DNA of 64,000 nucleotides from the NCBI RefSeq assembly GCF_014898055.3, contig NW_023601212.1, positions 32,662,329-32,726,328 on the forward strand, in the 5' to 3' direction. Every line of letters starts with the position of its first letter. Positions within the stretch are counted from its first letter, which is position 1. The DNA is from Talpa occidentalis (lineage: Eukaryota > Chordata > Mammalia > Eulipotyphla > Talpidae). Below the pieces are notes generated by a model. It searched no databases. It worked only from the letters and a program-made list of their open reading frames with translations, and was not told where the DNA came from. Position numbers and translations under genes: made by a program. Shown here piece by piece: positions 1-12,304 of the stretch.

Positions 1-1085
1 AGGGCCTTCCCTTTGCTGACTATAGATATTAGCACTTCTTCTCAGATGACATCTTTGTCATCATCTAGGTATTTGTTACTGGCTTGTTGACACCTTGTTT
101 AATGAGAATTTCAGAGTCTGACATTTCTCCTTTCACTAAAATTAGTAGCTATTGATTCCTGGGAGAGTATCAATATGAACAAAATCTGTGGACAGTTTCC
201 AGTAGTTGGACTGTGAACATTAAAATTGAGTAATATAAGCCAGTTTCTTCCCAAAAGGCTTTTGTACAAGCCCCTTATTATGACATATGCCATAACATTT
301 GGGAAGAAGTCATGAGCATATTCAGATACACATTGCAACAACTTCAACTGAGTACAATATTATTTTAATCTTGAAGAATGGACAGATAGAATTTTACTCT
401 TGACACAAAGTCACTGATGAGCACTATTGCAAATTCCACAGTATCCAGAGATATGTTGTTGCTATAGAACTTAGAACATAAACATCCCTGCATCACTATC
501 ATTGAATTACCCACAGTGCTACATGGTGACTTTTGTGAGTGTTACTGGCATTTAGTCTCTATCAGTATGGATTTTCCTCTTACAAGATATTCATATTTTT
601 CTAACCGCAGTGAGTTTTGGCGAAATCTGTTCAAGTGATCAGCAACAAGGATATTTAAACTAATTTCCTGATATTTTATTAACCTTGTTGGTGAGAGCTC
701 TTTGCCTATGTGTGTTTGGGGTAGTAGCTATATCTGAAGCTGCTCCTTTGATTTTCTAAGATAGGTAGTTATGTGGCCTCTTTGGTAATGGACTTTCCCT
801 AGACAGTTAACATGTTAAATCTGTATTTCTTGAAGGATTCATTGTAGACTTTATTCTGCAATTGCTATCTAAAAAGATCCCCAAAATTTCTAGTGAGGAA
901 GAGCAGCTTAGTGAGAAAGATAAGCAATACGATAATGGTATCAGCATACTGCTGCTTCCATTTGTACTCTTAGATTGCGTATCAGTTACTCCTGGCATGT
1001 TCTTTATAAGCAGTTATTTTGAAATAAATCAGTAGGTTCATGTCCTAATCTCAGGTGAAGCACGGTCAGCAATCAACCTTTAATA
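1..1085. other. C11orf65 intron sequence, nothing recognised
   Basis: AT-rich DNA with only short spurious frames. By position relative to the exon at 2862 it should be intronic to C11orf65. The preceding exon was not found here. Confidence 0.5.
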
Positions 1086-1098
1086 AGGCACATGTTTG

Positions 1099-1366
1099 GG
1101 CCTCCCTGGTGGCACAAGGGGTTAAGCACTGCAATATGAAGCAATCCATAGCCTCTGCAGCACTAGTTTGATCCCCAGCCGACCAGGGAGCCACCCACAT
1201 GGCGCAGCAGACCTCTCCTGACTCGCCCACTGCTCCCCTCAGCAGTGTATTTCAGTCAGTCTGCCTGTACTGTTCCCCGCTCTGTCTCTGGTGAATCCTC
1301 TCACCCCCACATCTCTGGCCTGTGCCCCTGCTCTTGTGTGCATAAATAAATAAATCTTTAACAAAT
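1099..1366 (+). mobile_element. tRNA-derived SINE (ggttaag subfamily)
   Basis: Full-length copy from GGCCTCCCTGGTGGC to AAATAAATCTTTAACAAAT. Target-site duplication AGGCACATGTTTG at 1086-1098 and 1367-1379. Lies in the C11orf65 intron. Confidence 0.92.
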
Positions 1367-1706
1367 AGGCACATGTTTGTACCCAACACTGTCAGGACTT
1401 AGCATATAATTGTTTAAGGGTCACTATCATGGTTTCTTGACGGTGGAATGAAAAGCTTTTTGGTATAAGGAAACAGGATGATTGACACCTAACTCTTCAT
1501 AGTGTTCCTGAGCAACCACTGAAGTTCAGAGTTTAAGTTAAGGCCAAACCAGATTGAATTGTCTAAGAGATTCTGGAAGAGGTTTATACTGCATGTTGTT
1601 TTTCTTCATCTTTTTATTTAACAGTAATCTAGAAGTTTCCCATTTAAGGTCAGAGAATGAAGTCCTTGGAGGAACAACAAGTAGCTGTAACAAGAAGTCA
1701 GCTTTA

Positions 1707-1898
1707 GGGCCTCTCTGATGACGCAAGGGGTTAAAGCACAGCACTGTAAACTATCCTCAGCCTACTGCTTCAGTCTGCCTGTTCTGTTCCCCACTCTGTC
1801 TCTGATGGGTCCTCTCACCCGCCCCCCACCCCCCCCCCCCCGCTCCTCTGGTCTGTACCCTAGTTCTTGTATGCATAAATAAATAAATCTTTTTTTAA
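1707..1898 (+). mobile_element. tRNA-derived SINE with internal deletion
   Basis: The head (gggcctctctgatgacgcaag) and tail of the ggttaag subfamily are present, but about 80 bp of the middle is missing. Perfect 12-bp duplication AAGTCAGCTTTA at 1695-1706 and 1899-1910. The C-rich run at 1821-1841 lies inside it. Confidence 0.88.
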
Positions 1899-1910
1899 AA
1901 GTCAGCTTTA

Positions 1911-2861
1911 GACAGTAATTTATTATAATGAAATTCAGTTGGATAGTATGTTGTTTCTTGTAACAATTACAAAAAATAAAACCTTCAGGAACACAAAGTC
2001 AACAAAAGTAAAAATAATTCAAATGGAAAAACTACTTGGAAAATCATGGTGTTTTTTGAATTATGTGACATTTTTAATCCTCTTCATTCCTTCTCTGCTA
2101 GCTCCCTTTTCAGCACCTAATTTCTTGGGTGCAGTTGGAAGAAAGACTTGGGAAAGGAGGACACAGAGGCTAACATGAAGTGGAATAAGTCACAGGAAAC
2201 TTGTCTTTGGAGTTTTCCCTTCATAACTCATCATACGTGTCTATGCTTATCTCCCTATTTCAGTCTATTTAGGGACCTAAGATGGTAGCTGCATGTGCCC
2301 TACTCGATTGTAATCTTTTTTTGTTTAATGGACACAGAAATTATAGCAGTTTTATTCTAATAAGACCATAAACCACACACTTTAAATTTCCATTGACATC
2401 CAGGGACCGGTAACTGATCCAGGACCCTGGAAAAAATTTATTGTTCTTTTAACCTGACTTTTTCCCTCTCAGAGAATATTGTCCATACTTTTAATTCAGA
2501 AGTTAATTAACATCTTAAGATATTGGGCTGATGATATGATCCTGTAGTAATGAAACAGGATAGAGAGAGGAGAAGTGAGCAGGAGGGAGGCCAAAGGGCA
2601 CAGATGTGGGAAATAGTGGGCACCCTCCTGTCCCTCCTCCAACTCCTCCTCAGAAGGACTGTCTTGGGTGCATGAGAGCTGCTTAGGTGCAGATGGTAAA
2701 GTCATGTAAATTGACATTTGTGCTAGTGAGTTTGTCACCATTAACCTAAGATTTCATAGGGCAAGTGGAATTTTAGCAGTAGTTTAAGCATGTACTAATG
2801 AATCAATTTATTACTTACTAATAATCTGTTTAATTTATGAATGTCCATGTAATGTGCTTAG
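1911..2861. other. C11orf65 intron, nothing recognised
   Basis: Unique-looking AT-rich sequence up to the acceptor ttag at 2858-2861. Open frames at 1939-2178 and 2496-2741 show no family resemblance. Confidence 0.5.
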
Positions 2862-2917
2862 GTATATTTCCAACTGGAAAGAAATGGCTACAAGCAACTC
2901 CTCAGCTAACTTCACAC
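2862..2917 (+). CDS. C11orf65: C11orf65 (MFI) penultimate coding exon
   Basis: Flanked by ttag and gtaggt splice sites, this 56-bp exon reads YISNWKEMATSNSSANFT with split codons. It aligns with the human C11orf65 stretch YIASWKEIATSNSSANFK (from memory). C11orf65, also called MFI, is reported as a mitochondrial fission regulator interacting with MFF/DRP1 and lies tail to tail with ATM in human. Earlier exons are not recognisable here and should lie before base 1. Confidence 0.85.
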
Positions 2918-3474
2918 GTAGGTGATATTGAGTAATACTTTATGGGAATTTCTTGTGAACCAAAATGATACATTTCCCACATGTACACCTTTCTACACAT
3001 CTAATATTTCAACACTGAGCACAATATCTATATGTGCATGAATTTGCTAAGTCATTTTTATCTTTATATGTAAGATTGTTAATTGGGTATAGTAGAAATT
3101 TTTGTTTTATTTAGGGTTTAATGAGTTTTTTTTAAGTGAACCCTCTTTTTAAAAATTGCATATTCTCATAGTTTGGTAATAATTTTTAATGAGCAAACGT
3201 AAATTGGCAAAATAAATGCCTCAAAATGTTAGAAATATTTTTTAAGTTTATACAACTATTGTCCAGCCAGTGGCCTACAACACAGCTGAATGTGATAGCA
3301 TGCTGAAAGCAGCATACCATCATACCCCAGAAATATCATAATTTTACCATAACCAAGGCCATCTTGTGCTTACTGGATAGTGTATGAGTTCTATCCTGTT
3401 GTCATCTGTGAGTTCCAGTAACACAGAGAGGTTATAGTCGTGGAGTGTTGATTTGGACTCCCTGATTTTTATTT

Positions 3475-3680
3475 GGGCTCTAGTGTTTACTGACTGTGAT
3501 CTTGGACAAGTTACTAGCTCAAGTTTAATCATCTCTAAAATAAGAAGTAGCAACTAGTAGTAGTAGCAACTAGTTCGTAGGTTATGGTGAGGTAATAAGA
3601 GGTGATACATGTAAAGAGCTTAGACTAGTGTCTGGCACATGGTATGCACTCTATAAATGTTAGCTGTCATTTAGCCTTAT
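3475..3680 (+). mobile_element. MIR SINE remnant
   Basis: Contains the MIR core and tail phrases gatcttggacaagttact and gtgtctggcacatggtatgc followed by tataaatgttagc. Lies in the intron between the two C11orf65 exons. Confidence 0.7.
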
Positions 3681-3889
3681 CCACTTATTTCCAACTTACT
3701 GCCTTCACCACAGTTCAAGCTGCCATCATCCCTCTGCAGGGTTCTGCAACAGCCTCTGAACTGATAGTTCTGTAGTCCAGTTTCCACACAACAGATAATG
3801 CTATCTTTTACAAATTTAAATCAACACAATTAAAACACTTTAATTTATTTAACTCTTCTTTAGCAATTAGTATGTGCAAGTGTTGTCTT

Positions 3890-4060
3890 AAAATGCTTTC
3901 ATTTGACCTTTAGAACAACCCAGTGAGACAGCTCCTATTATCTGCAATTTATAGGCGAACTGAAAGATGCCAAGTTACTTGCTCAAGGTTACAGTGTTGG
4001 TTCCTGTCAGGGCCAGAATTTGAATTGAGACAGCTAGCTCCAGAATCCATGCTCTTAACC
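3890..4060 (-). mobile_element. MIR SINE remnant
   Basis: Complement-oriented MIR: attatctgcaatttataggc, then gccaagttacttgctcaagg. The short open frames across it are spurious. Confidence 0.6.
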
Positions 4061-4729
4061 ATGACTATCTTAGTTTTCCACCACCCTGAAAATCCTAACT
4101 TTATCGTGGCCTTCTGACCCTGGCTCTGGCCTGGCTTTCCTCCCTTCTCACATCTCACTTTCCCCCTCACTCACAGCAAGCATGCATCACTGGCCTCTTA
4201 TCTGTTCCTCAAAACAAACTCAGGGTTTCCATGTCATGGTTTTGTTGGAGTTGCTGGCCTTCTAGAGAATAGTTTTAAGGAACTCTCTTCCCTAGAGCCC
4301 ATGGAGTGGTCAGTTTTGTTCACTGTTGAATCCTAAGTGGTCAGCAAGCACAGAGTGGGTTCTTAATGACAGCAAAAGAATAACATGTACAAAATGAAAG
4401 CAGAGAATATAAATTACTGAGTTTAAAAAGATTACTGTGAAAAGAAGAGAAGGTATAGCATGGTAGTTAGAAGAAACATAAGAGCAAATGAAAATTATGT
4501 CAAGTAGTGGAGGTTTGCATTGTAACTGAAGTGTGGAAGTCAGTACATTGAAGATGTTAGCATTGGAAAAGAGAGGATATGTATCCCTTTTTCCAGAAGC
4601 AAGAGGAACTCCAATCCAGAGCAGATTTGGAAGCTTCATCTTGAGAGAAAGGCTTCTCTTCATGAATAAAGAACTGTTTGCTAATAATTAATTATGGGGC
4701 ACTAACTAAATGCCAAACTAACTAAAGAT

Positions 4730-4895
4730 TAGGTTTTTACATATACTACCACATTTAATTCTCACAAAAATATGATGAGGTAGGTGCTACTAGCCCTGTG
4801 TTGCAGACAAGGACACTGAGACTTAGAGAGGTTAAATAACATGCCCCAGTTATGCAGCTACTTAGTAGTAGGCCTCAAACCCAGGTCCTGCAGAC
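4730..4895 (-). mobile_element. MIR SINE remnant
   Basis: Complement-oriented MIR with the phrases acaaggacactgagacttag and agaggttaaataac, then ggcctcaaacccaggtc. Confidence 0.7.
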
Positions 4896-5103
4896 CCTTT
4901 TGTAATAATAGATAATGAAATGTGGTAGTGAAAAGTAGGATTCTGAAATTTGGGCCATTTATGGTTTCAGTTAAATAGAATATAAAGATAAGTGCTATAA
5001 AAGTGATGAAAGGAATATGGAATAGCTTTTACCTGGCATATAGTAGTTTATCTGTATCTGATCACATCTGGCATCTTTCTAATTATTTGTCATTCCTCTC
5101 TAG

Positions 5104-5249
5104 CTTTCAGATTTAAGCCAGCACAGAAAGAAAGAAGTAACTATGAAGAGGAGGAATATATATCAGAGGAGGAAAAGAGAGCACCAAATGATACTTCATT
5201 TGAAAATAATTATGAAGAAACAAATTTTCCCCAGCTCTTGTATAAATAA
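5104..5249 (+). CDS. C11orf65: C11orf65 (MFI) last coding exon, C-terminus rewritten by a SINE
   Basis: After the acceptor ctctag the frame reads FRFKPAQKERSNYEEEEYIS, then EEEKRAPNDTSFENNYEETN. This corresponds to human FRFNQAQKNIYNYGG... and YENVYQEPNVTR. At 5229 the coding sequence enters a 5'-truncated SINE and ends FPQLLYK then TAA (5247-5249). Without the insertion the frame would end FTR then TAA, because the human Leu codon after VTR is already TAA here. The protein is thus shorter than human by about a dozen residues, with a novel tail. Confidence 0.85.
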
Positions 5250-5280
5250 AAAAATAAATAAATAAATCTTAAAAAAAAAA
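5229..5280 (+). mobile_element. 5'-truncated SINE inserted in C11orf65 coding exon
   Basis: The 52 bp CCCCAGCTCTTGTATAAATA... plus A-tail match the 3' end of the SINEs in this window. They are bracketed by perfect 14-bp direct repeats AAGAAACAAATTTT at 5215-5228 and 5281-5294. That is a clear target-site duplication from L1-mediated insertion. Confidence 0.9.
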
Positions 5281-5560
5281 AAGAAACAAATTTTACTAGA
5301 TAAATGCCTACTTTCACTTAAGGAGTATAAAATTATTTTCTTTTTGGGCTATAGCCCTTCAAACCCTGTATCAATCAGTTATAGTCAAGAGATACATATT
5401 CATACGGAAATGACTCATATTTTTGGCACAGATGTAGCCCAATTTAAGCTAGGAGATTAAACAGAATGAACATAAAACATCAGATTGAATACAGTGGTCA
5501 TGGAAAATGTAGAAATTATTACTGGTATTCCGAGAAACTAGTATTTCACAATCACATTAA

Positions 5561-5566
5561 AATAAA
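5561..5566 (+). terminator. Candidate C11orf65 poly(A) signal AATAAA
   Basis: First AATAAA outside repeat sequence downstream of the C11orf65 stop, about 310 bp past it. The SINE tail at 5242-5269 also offers several AATAAA hexamers directly at the stop codon and may be used instead. Confidence 0.35.
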
Positions 5567-6039
5567 GATATTATACTTAGGTACAAAACATTTTTCAGAT
5601 TATTCATTTGATGTATTTGCATATTTGGGCAGGTAGAGCTCGTTTTCCATTTATCCCATACCCAAATATATGGTACCTTTTCCTTCCCTCTTGTGCTTTT
5701 TGTCTTTCCATTTTCCCACCGCACCTTTTCCTCTCCTCCCTTGAGTCTTTGCCTGCATACTCGTCTTAGTTGTCTAGTTATCTTTCTGTTTCACTCCCAT
5801 GCACTCCTACTACCTAATAGTTGTTTCTTGCCTTCCTTTTATGATACTCTTTATCTTTCCTTTTTGCATTTTTCTCTTCAATAGCTTTCACTTAGAAAAG
5901 ATAGCTGCTCTTCCTTTTTTCATTTTTCTTTCTGGATTCTTTCCCTAATCTGTTTTTTCAGGGTCTACAATTTGTCTTCACTACTTTGAACCTAATAGAT
6001 CTCTTGCATTCTTGTTCCTTCTCTTACCAATCAGTTGTG

Positions 6040-6500
6040 AATTAGTTATCTATCACTGCATAATAAATTATCCCCAAACTTTGCAGCCTAAAACAACATT
6101 TATTGCCTCATATAGTTTCTGAAGGTTAAGAATCTGAGAGTGATTTAACTGGCTAGTTCTGGCTTGAGATCTCTTGTGACGTTTCAAAAAGGATTTTGGC
6201 CATTGCTGCAATTATTTGAAGGCTTGACTGGGGTTAGAGGATCTGCTGCCACTTAAGAGGGTTATTGGCAGGAAGTCCCAGTTCCTTGATACTTGGATCT
6301 CTCCATGGGACTGCTTAAGTGTCCTCATAACATGACTAAGTGAGCACTGTAAGAGACAGGGAATGCAGAGGAAGCTGTACTACCTTACATTCCAGTCTCA
6401 AAAGTCACACACATCATTTCTCCTATATTTTCTTCACTTAGAAATGCATCAGTAAGGCAAGCTCATGCTCAAGGAGAGGCAGACTGGGCCTGATGTAACC
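6040..6500. mobile_element. Old interspersed repeat, family unassigned (LTR/MaLR-like)
   Basis: gttatctatcactgcataat, then ccccaaactttgcagcctaa, then tctccatgggactgc is a common ancient mammalian repeat. I recognise it as repetitive but cannot name the subfamily without a library search. Confidence 0.4.
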
Positions 6501-6769
6501 ACTATTTTACCAACAAATGATTGACTATTCTACTCAAGTGATGGGCACCATATCTAGGTCTGGGTCATTCTCTAGGGCTAATAGCAGTTGGAAGTAGCTA
6601 GATTAGTCTTTGTAAGAGGGGCCCCATAATTTTTGAACCTGTGGTTTCTACCCATGTTCTTGTGACTGTTTTGTTCATGGATTGATTGCATAAGCACTAG
6701 GTGCCCAATAGGTGGACTGGCCTTCATTTCCATTTTTCTTTCATGGTTCATGCTTTTAGTGTTTAATCT

Positions 6770-8480
6770 AGGAAATCTTTGCTTAAATCAAAATTGTAAA
6801 GGAGTTTTATACCAATTTCATAATTTTTACTTTCACATTTAGTTACAGGGTAAGAGTTATATATCATGGGAAATTTTGAGATTTGTTTTCTTGCATATAG
6901 ATATGCACCACTTTTTGGAAAGACAATCTTTTTCCTTTTACTTTTGTTGAAAATCAATTAGTCATATGTGGGTTTATTTCTGGGTTCCTTACTATGCATC
7001 AATGATCTTTGTATCTTTAGAGAAATGCTATTTTAGTTCTTTTGCATTTCATACAAATTTTATGTTTGTCAATGATGGGGTGGGAAGAAGCATTCAGGGA
7101 TTTTGATTGAGAGTACATTAATCCTATATAGCAAAACAATATTGATTCTCCCAAACCATGAACATTGTACATCTCTCTGTATATGTAGGTCCTTGGTTTC
7201 TCATGTATGTTTTATATATTTCAGTGTATACTTACTGCACACATTTCATCAAAATTATGCCAACTATTTCATGTTTTTTGATTCAGTTGTTTAATTTCAA
7301 CTCCAAACTGTTCATTGCTGGTGACCAAAAATTTGGAAACTTAATTTCATGATCTAGTTGACTTTTATTTAACATTTCATGAATCAAAACGCATCCTGTC
7401 TAAAAATTAGTAAGGAGCTTCCAAAAACTGTACAAAAGGGTTTCACAGACCAAAGTACACTGGAACATGAATTTATACTGGGTATTTGCTGATTCGTTAA
7501 AGCATGGTCTAGTATATGGAGCAAAGAGAAGTTTTGGAGCTTAGTAGGTAACTTGTGCTGAGCAGGCAAGCACTGATTGGTTGGCCTAGGACTTTCTTTT
7601 CCAGGAGAGCAGAGTATAGAATATTATATTACAGTTTGCTGATTTGGGGCTTAGTATAAGCATCTCCATACTAGGCCTTGTCTTAACATTTTAACATTGG
7701 TATATAGAAATACTGTGCTGGCTGATAAATTGACCTTTATCATGTAAGCTTATTAAACTCACTTGTTAGTACTGCACTTTTTTTTTTAATAGAGAATTAT
7801 TAGGATTTTCTACATAGACGATCATGCCATCTGCAAATGTAGATAACTGTACTTCTTCCTTTTCAAACTCAAGACTCTTTATTTCTATTTATTGCAATTG
7901 CTAGAAACTTTAATACAATGTTTAATAGAACTGCTAAGGGTGGCATCCTTGCATCCTGATCTTAGGGGGAAATCACTCACCATTAAATACAATGTGAGCT
8001 CTAGGTTTTTCATATACATGCTTTATCAAATTGAAGCTGTTCCCTGTATTCCTAGTTTGATGAGTTTTATAATGAGTGAGTATTGAATTTGTCACATGGT
8101 CTTTCTGCATCGATTGACATGATCATAAGATGTTTGTTAATTTATTAGCATTGATTGATTTCCAAATATTAAATCTATCTGGTATTACTGGAATAATGCC
8201 ATCTGGTCTGATATATTATCTCTTCTTTATACCAATGGAATTAATTTGCTAATATTCATAAAGACTTTTATCTCTATGGTCATGAGAGATATTGGCATTC
8301 AGTTTTCTTTTTTTTTTTTATTTTGATGTAAGGGTAATACTGGCCTCATAAAATGGACTCATCTAATATTGAGAAAAGTTTGTGTAGCATTTCTTCCTTA
8401 GAAGGTGTGACTCATCAGAATTATTTTCAATATTTTTTGTTCTCTTTGAATGCATTTGCAAAGCCTATGAAGTCTTTGTT
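6770..8480 (-). mobile_element. Decayed L1 fragment(s), intergenic
   Basis: Stretches such as tcatgccatctgcaaatgtagata and ggtggcatccttgcatcctgatctt (7830-7960) are the complement of ORF2 reverse-transcriptase sequence of old L1s. The 6770-7350 part is weaker. No duplication or frame survives. Confidence 0.6.
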
Positions 8481-10160
8481 GTCTTTGTTGCTTTACACTG
8501 CAGTGATTCAAAAAAAATCTGCAACCAACTGACTTCATTTGTCCCTCATAAAATAATTCTCTTATAATTAGCTATCTTTAAAAATTGGTTAAGAAATAAG
8601 TTTAGTTTACAATTCTAATTCTATAGCAAATGTTCAAACACTAGAAAATACCAGGGAACATTTTGGGGTATTTTCCAGTAACCTAATATTAAGATCTGCT
8701 AGCCAGGTTAATGGCACTACACACAATCGGATTTTGAAATTTTCAATTAAAAGACATATTTTCCTTCTGAAAATTTTTTCTGCAGTATCGGTCACTTGTA
8801 GGATTTGTATAAAGTGTACGATGTTTTTACTTACAAAAATGACTCATCCATACCCATTAGGATAGCTACTATTGAAAAAAAAAAAAAAAAAACTCTTCCA
8901 CTTATGTGCGGTATCTAGAGTAAATGCTAAAGAGAGAAAAAGAGAATGGTGGTTGCCAGGGATTGGGTAGAGGGGATAAGGGGGCTGTTGAGTGGGTATA
9001 GACTTTCAAGTTTGCAAAATGAAGAGGGCTGGTGATTTGCTTGCACAACAGTATGAAAATACCTAATACTATTGAACTGTACACGTAAAAATAGTTAAGA
9101 CTAAATTTTATATGTATTTTACATTTTTAAATTAAAAAAATGCAACTTGCCATTAATGGAAGACCAGCTGCAGACACACACCTTGTAACATGGCAAGAGC
9201 CACCAGCAAAATCGCAACCTGTTGCAATGGGAACTTTGTTGCCACTTTGCTGCAGGAACACACAACAGTCATGGAGCAGGTTTGCAAGGTAAGACTCTGC
9301 TACTTGAGTAGAAGTTCGTGTGCCATTTAACGAAAGCATACAGGTTAGTAAAAGCTGATCAGGTGATGATGGTGTTAAGAATAAGGTCCTGGGAGCAGGG
9401 AGGACAAAAGGTTTATAAGGAACAGAGAAGGGAACATTGTGACCATACATCAAGGGACATTTGTGTCAGCAAAGTATGATGTTATCACAGGCAGAGTTAT
9501 CCTGAGACCACCATGGAGATAGTCGCGTAATCAGGTCAATGGTGGTCTGGCGTCCCCGGGCCTGCCTCGTGATACGGGCTATAGGCAGTCAAGCAGAAAT
9601 GCTCTGTTGTGCTTTGCAGATAGCAGATAGGTCACAGTTGCCCATAAATGATCAGCTCATACGAACCCACAATAACCATGCCTTACCTACGTGTTCCTGT
9701 CTTACTTTGGAAACTGAGTTTAACATTTAACAGTGCATGCCAGTATTTTGTTCTCACCGTTGTCAGTGACAATAACAACAAAAAATGCCTTGAGATATTG
9801 CCCAATATCTGCTCTGGGGATAGTGAAGCAAAATCATCCTTGCTTAAGGACATCTGCTTTAGACTCATACACTGTACATTGTTATAGTAAGTATACTTTT
9901 ACACTGTGCTATACATTAAAAAATCAAGCATGCTGTACTTCCTGGTTAAAGTAAGGGATTTTTGAGGTAATAATTTCCATTATGAGATTTTTACCTTACC
10001 AAATTCTGAATCTAATCTGTATGAAAACTTCGACTATATTGTACTTATATAAAACTCAACTTTTTCAGAAACTACACCAAAGATCCTAAAACTCTGATGA
10101 CAGCTGCATTTATTTAGAAAATGATAATTATGTGAATACTTATTTATACAGGATTTTTTT

Positions 10161-10456
10161 TTTTAAAGAGGCTTTTTTTTTTTTTATTTGTTTGCTTGTT
10201 TTTGTTTATACATGCACTGGGTACAGTCAGAAGCGCGGGAGGGTGAGAGAATTCACCAGAGCCAGAGCAGGGAGCAGAGCAGGCAGAAGGACCGAAGCAC
10301 ACTGCTGAGGGGAGCAGCGGGAGGCAGGAGAGGTCTGCGCGCCATGTGGGACCCTCCTCCGGTGGCCAGGGAGCAGCCGGGGATAGAAACGGCGCCGTGG
10401 AGGCTGCGGGCAGCTTCGCAACCCAGCGCTCAACCACTGCGCCACTGGGGAGGCCC
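10161..10456 (-). mobile_element. tRNA-derived SINE (ggttgagc subfamily)
   Basis: Full-length, reverse orientation. Target-site duplication TATACAGGATTTTTTT at 10145-10160 and 10457-10472. It lies just beyond the inferred ATM 3' end. Confidence 0.92.
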
Positions 10457-10830
10457 TATACAGGATTTTTTTGGTCACATTCCAGTGAAACCTCTTAGAC
10501 TTTAGGCATGTCAAATAGAGCACTTGAGTCCCAAACTCTGCTTTGTCCTTTTGTCATGGGGTAATTAAGAAAAACTGTGGCATATTTGGACCAAGCCTAT
10601 TTAGACTGAGTTGCAGCGTACACAGCTGGTTATGTTGACACAGGCTTCCTAGCTACACCACTTTACAAGTTGTCTATCTGGTCTAGACTGTGAGTTCTGT
10701 AATAGCCAACTATGCTTGCTTTGTTCACTGGTATCTCCTTAGTAGGAACTAGCACCATGTCTTGCACACAAAACACTCAAATATTTGAACTAAACAAATA
10801 CATTTTAGCACACATTTTCTCTTAAAATGA

Positions 10831-10836
10831 TTTATT
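10831..10836 (-). terminator. Candidate ATM poly(A) signal AATAAA
   Basis: The hexamer AATAAA reads on the minus strand about 3.15 kb past the stop codon. It is the last good hexamer before the SINE at 10161-10456. Alternative signals occur inside the UTR SINE tail (about 12042-12056). Confidence 0.45.
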
Positions 10837-12016
10837 CAAAAATAGTTATAGTGTAACAGGACTCTGATAACAGTATAATAAAGAAATACATTCAATAGTA
10901 TTGAAGTAAATCTACATAAAACATCTAATTTCATTATGGTATAATTAAAATACCTGAAATGGCACATATCTCTTAATTCAAGCCAATATATTGACTTTGT
11001 AATTTAAAAGACCAGCCTACTTTAATCCTTAAGAAGTCCATTGTTCCTCTTTGCTTTTACTTGCTTTAAACCATGTGTCTAAGTCTAGCATTTCTAAGTG
11101 CATGTACTTTAATAACTACTCATTTATGTACCCCCTGATCAGAGATACTTTGAAATGGTATGACCAACACAGAGAATGATGGAAGAACTATTATCTCCTT
11201 TAATCTGTACATAACTGCTCAATAGTTCATTTAGTAGTTTTTCTAGTAGCTTCTTAGTTTCCACTTCACCTTGTGAGCAGACTCATGAACCCTACGTTCT
11301 TTTACTTTAAATTTTTTTCAAGTTAGAGATGATCCAGATTCAAGTTGTACTTTCAACTTACTATATTGTGGCCTTGGAAAAATTAACTTATTTTGTAAAC
11401 ATCACTTTCTCCATTTTAAACTGGGATAACATTACTAATCTTGCAAAGATTAGAGATGTTATATAGGTTTGTGGTCTTCAGAATACACAAATATTCTATG
11501 ATTGATGTTTTAAAAATCTAACCAATTCTGACAAATGTCTATCCTATTCATTTCTAGATAGTGTTCTAGACAATTTTACCTGTGAATTAGCTCTTCTTCC
11601 TAGGTTTGTCATCTGCAAATTTGTTAAATTTTACAAAGCCATTAGTAAGAATATTTGAATAGGAAAGCAGCCTTATGGTATACCATTCAAGGTTAAGAAT
11701 ATATTAGTAATAATATTCAATACTCTTTGGATATACAAGCCAAAAATAATTACTTACAAATTCACTCACTTATACTATTGTTTTACTTCTTACTCCATCT
11801 ATGAAGATTTCAAGGCTTTACTTAAAGACAGTCTAAGTTTATTACAGTCTTTTAACTCAATAAAGTAATAAAACTAGCAACAGATAATAAACATTTCATT
11901 TAGGCAGCTAAGTGATATATAAAATTTGCATTTGAAATGCAAATTAATTTTAAGAACAATTCTCCAAAAACCAAACCAAGAAATTTACAGTCCAAAAAGT
12001 TCTGGAGATTATCTTT

Positions 12017-12304
12017 TTCTTTTTCTTTTTTTTTTTTTTAAAGATTTATTTATTTATTCATACAAGTACTGGGTACAGTCCGAAGCGCAGGAGGGTGAGA
12101 GAATTCACCAGAGCCAGAGCGGGGAGCAGAGCAGGCAGACTGAAGTACACTGCTGAGGGGAGCAGCGGGCGGCAGGAGAGGTCTGCACGCCATGTGGGAC
12201 CCTCCTCTGGTGGCCAGGGAGCAGCCGGGGATCGAACTGGCACTGCAGAGGCTGCAGGCAGCTTCACAACCTAACACTCAACCGCTGCGCCACCAGGGAG
12301 GCCC
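12017..12304 (-). mobile_element. tRNA-derived SINE inside the ATM 3' UTR
   Basis: Full-length, same orientation as ATM. Duplication TGGAGATTATCTTTT at 12002-12016 and 12305-12319. Its tail brings repeated AATAAA hexamers in the sense strand of the ATM mRNA. Confidence 0.92.

Larger units (their letters stand above)
5600..10140. other. Intergenic region between C11orf65 and ATM 3' ends
   Basis: Holds the unassigned old repeat at 6040-6500, decayed L1 at about 6770-8480 and a higher-GC segment at about 9130-9700 of unknown origin (see findings). No conserved coding exon was recognised. Confidence 0.6.

Noticed and set aside
10144..10523. Frames of about 100 residues on both strands, Pro/Ala/Gly-rich
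   Set aside because: They are the GC-rich body of a SINE. The same peptides recur at every SINE copy.
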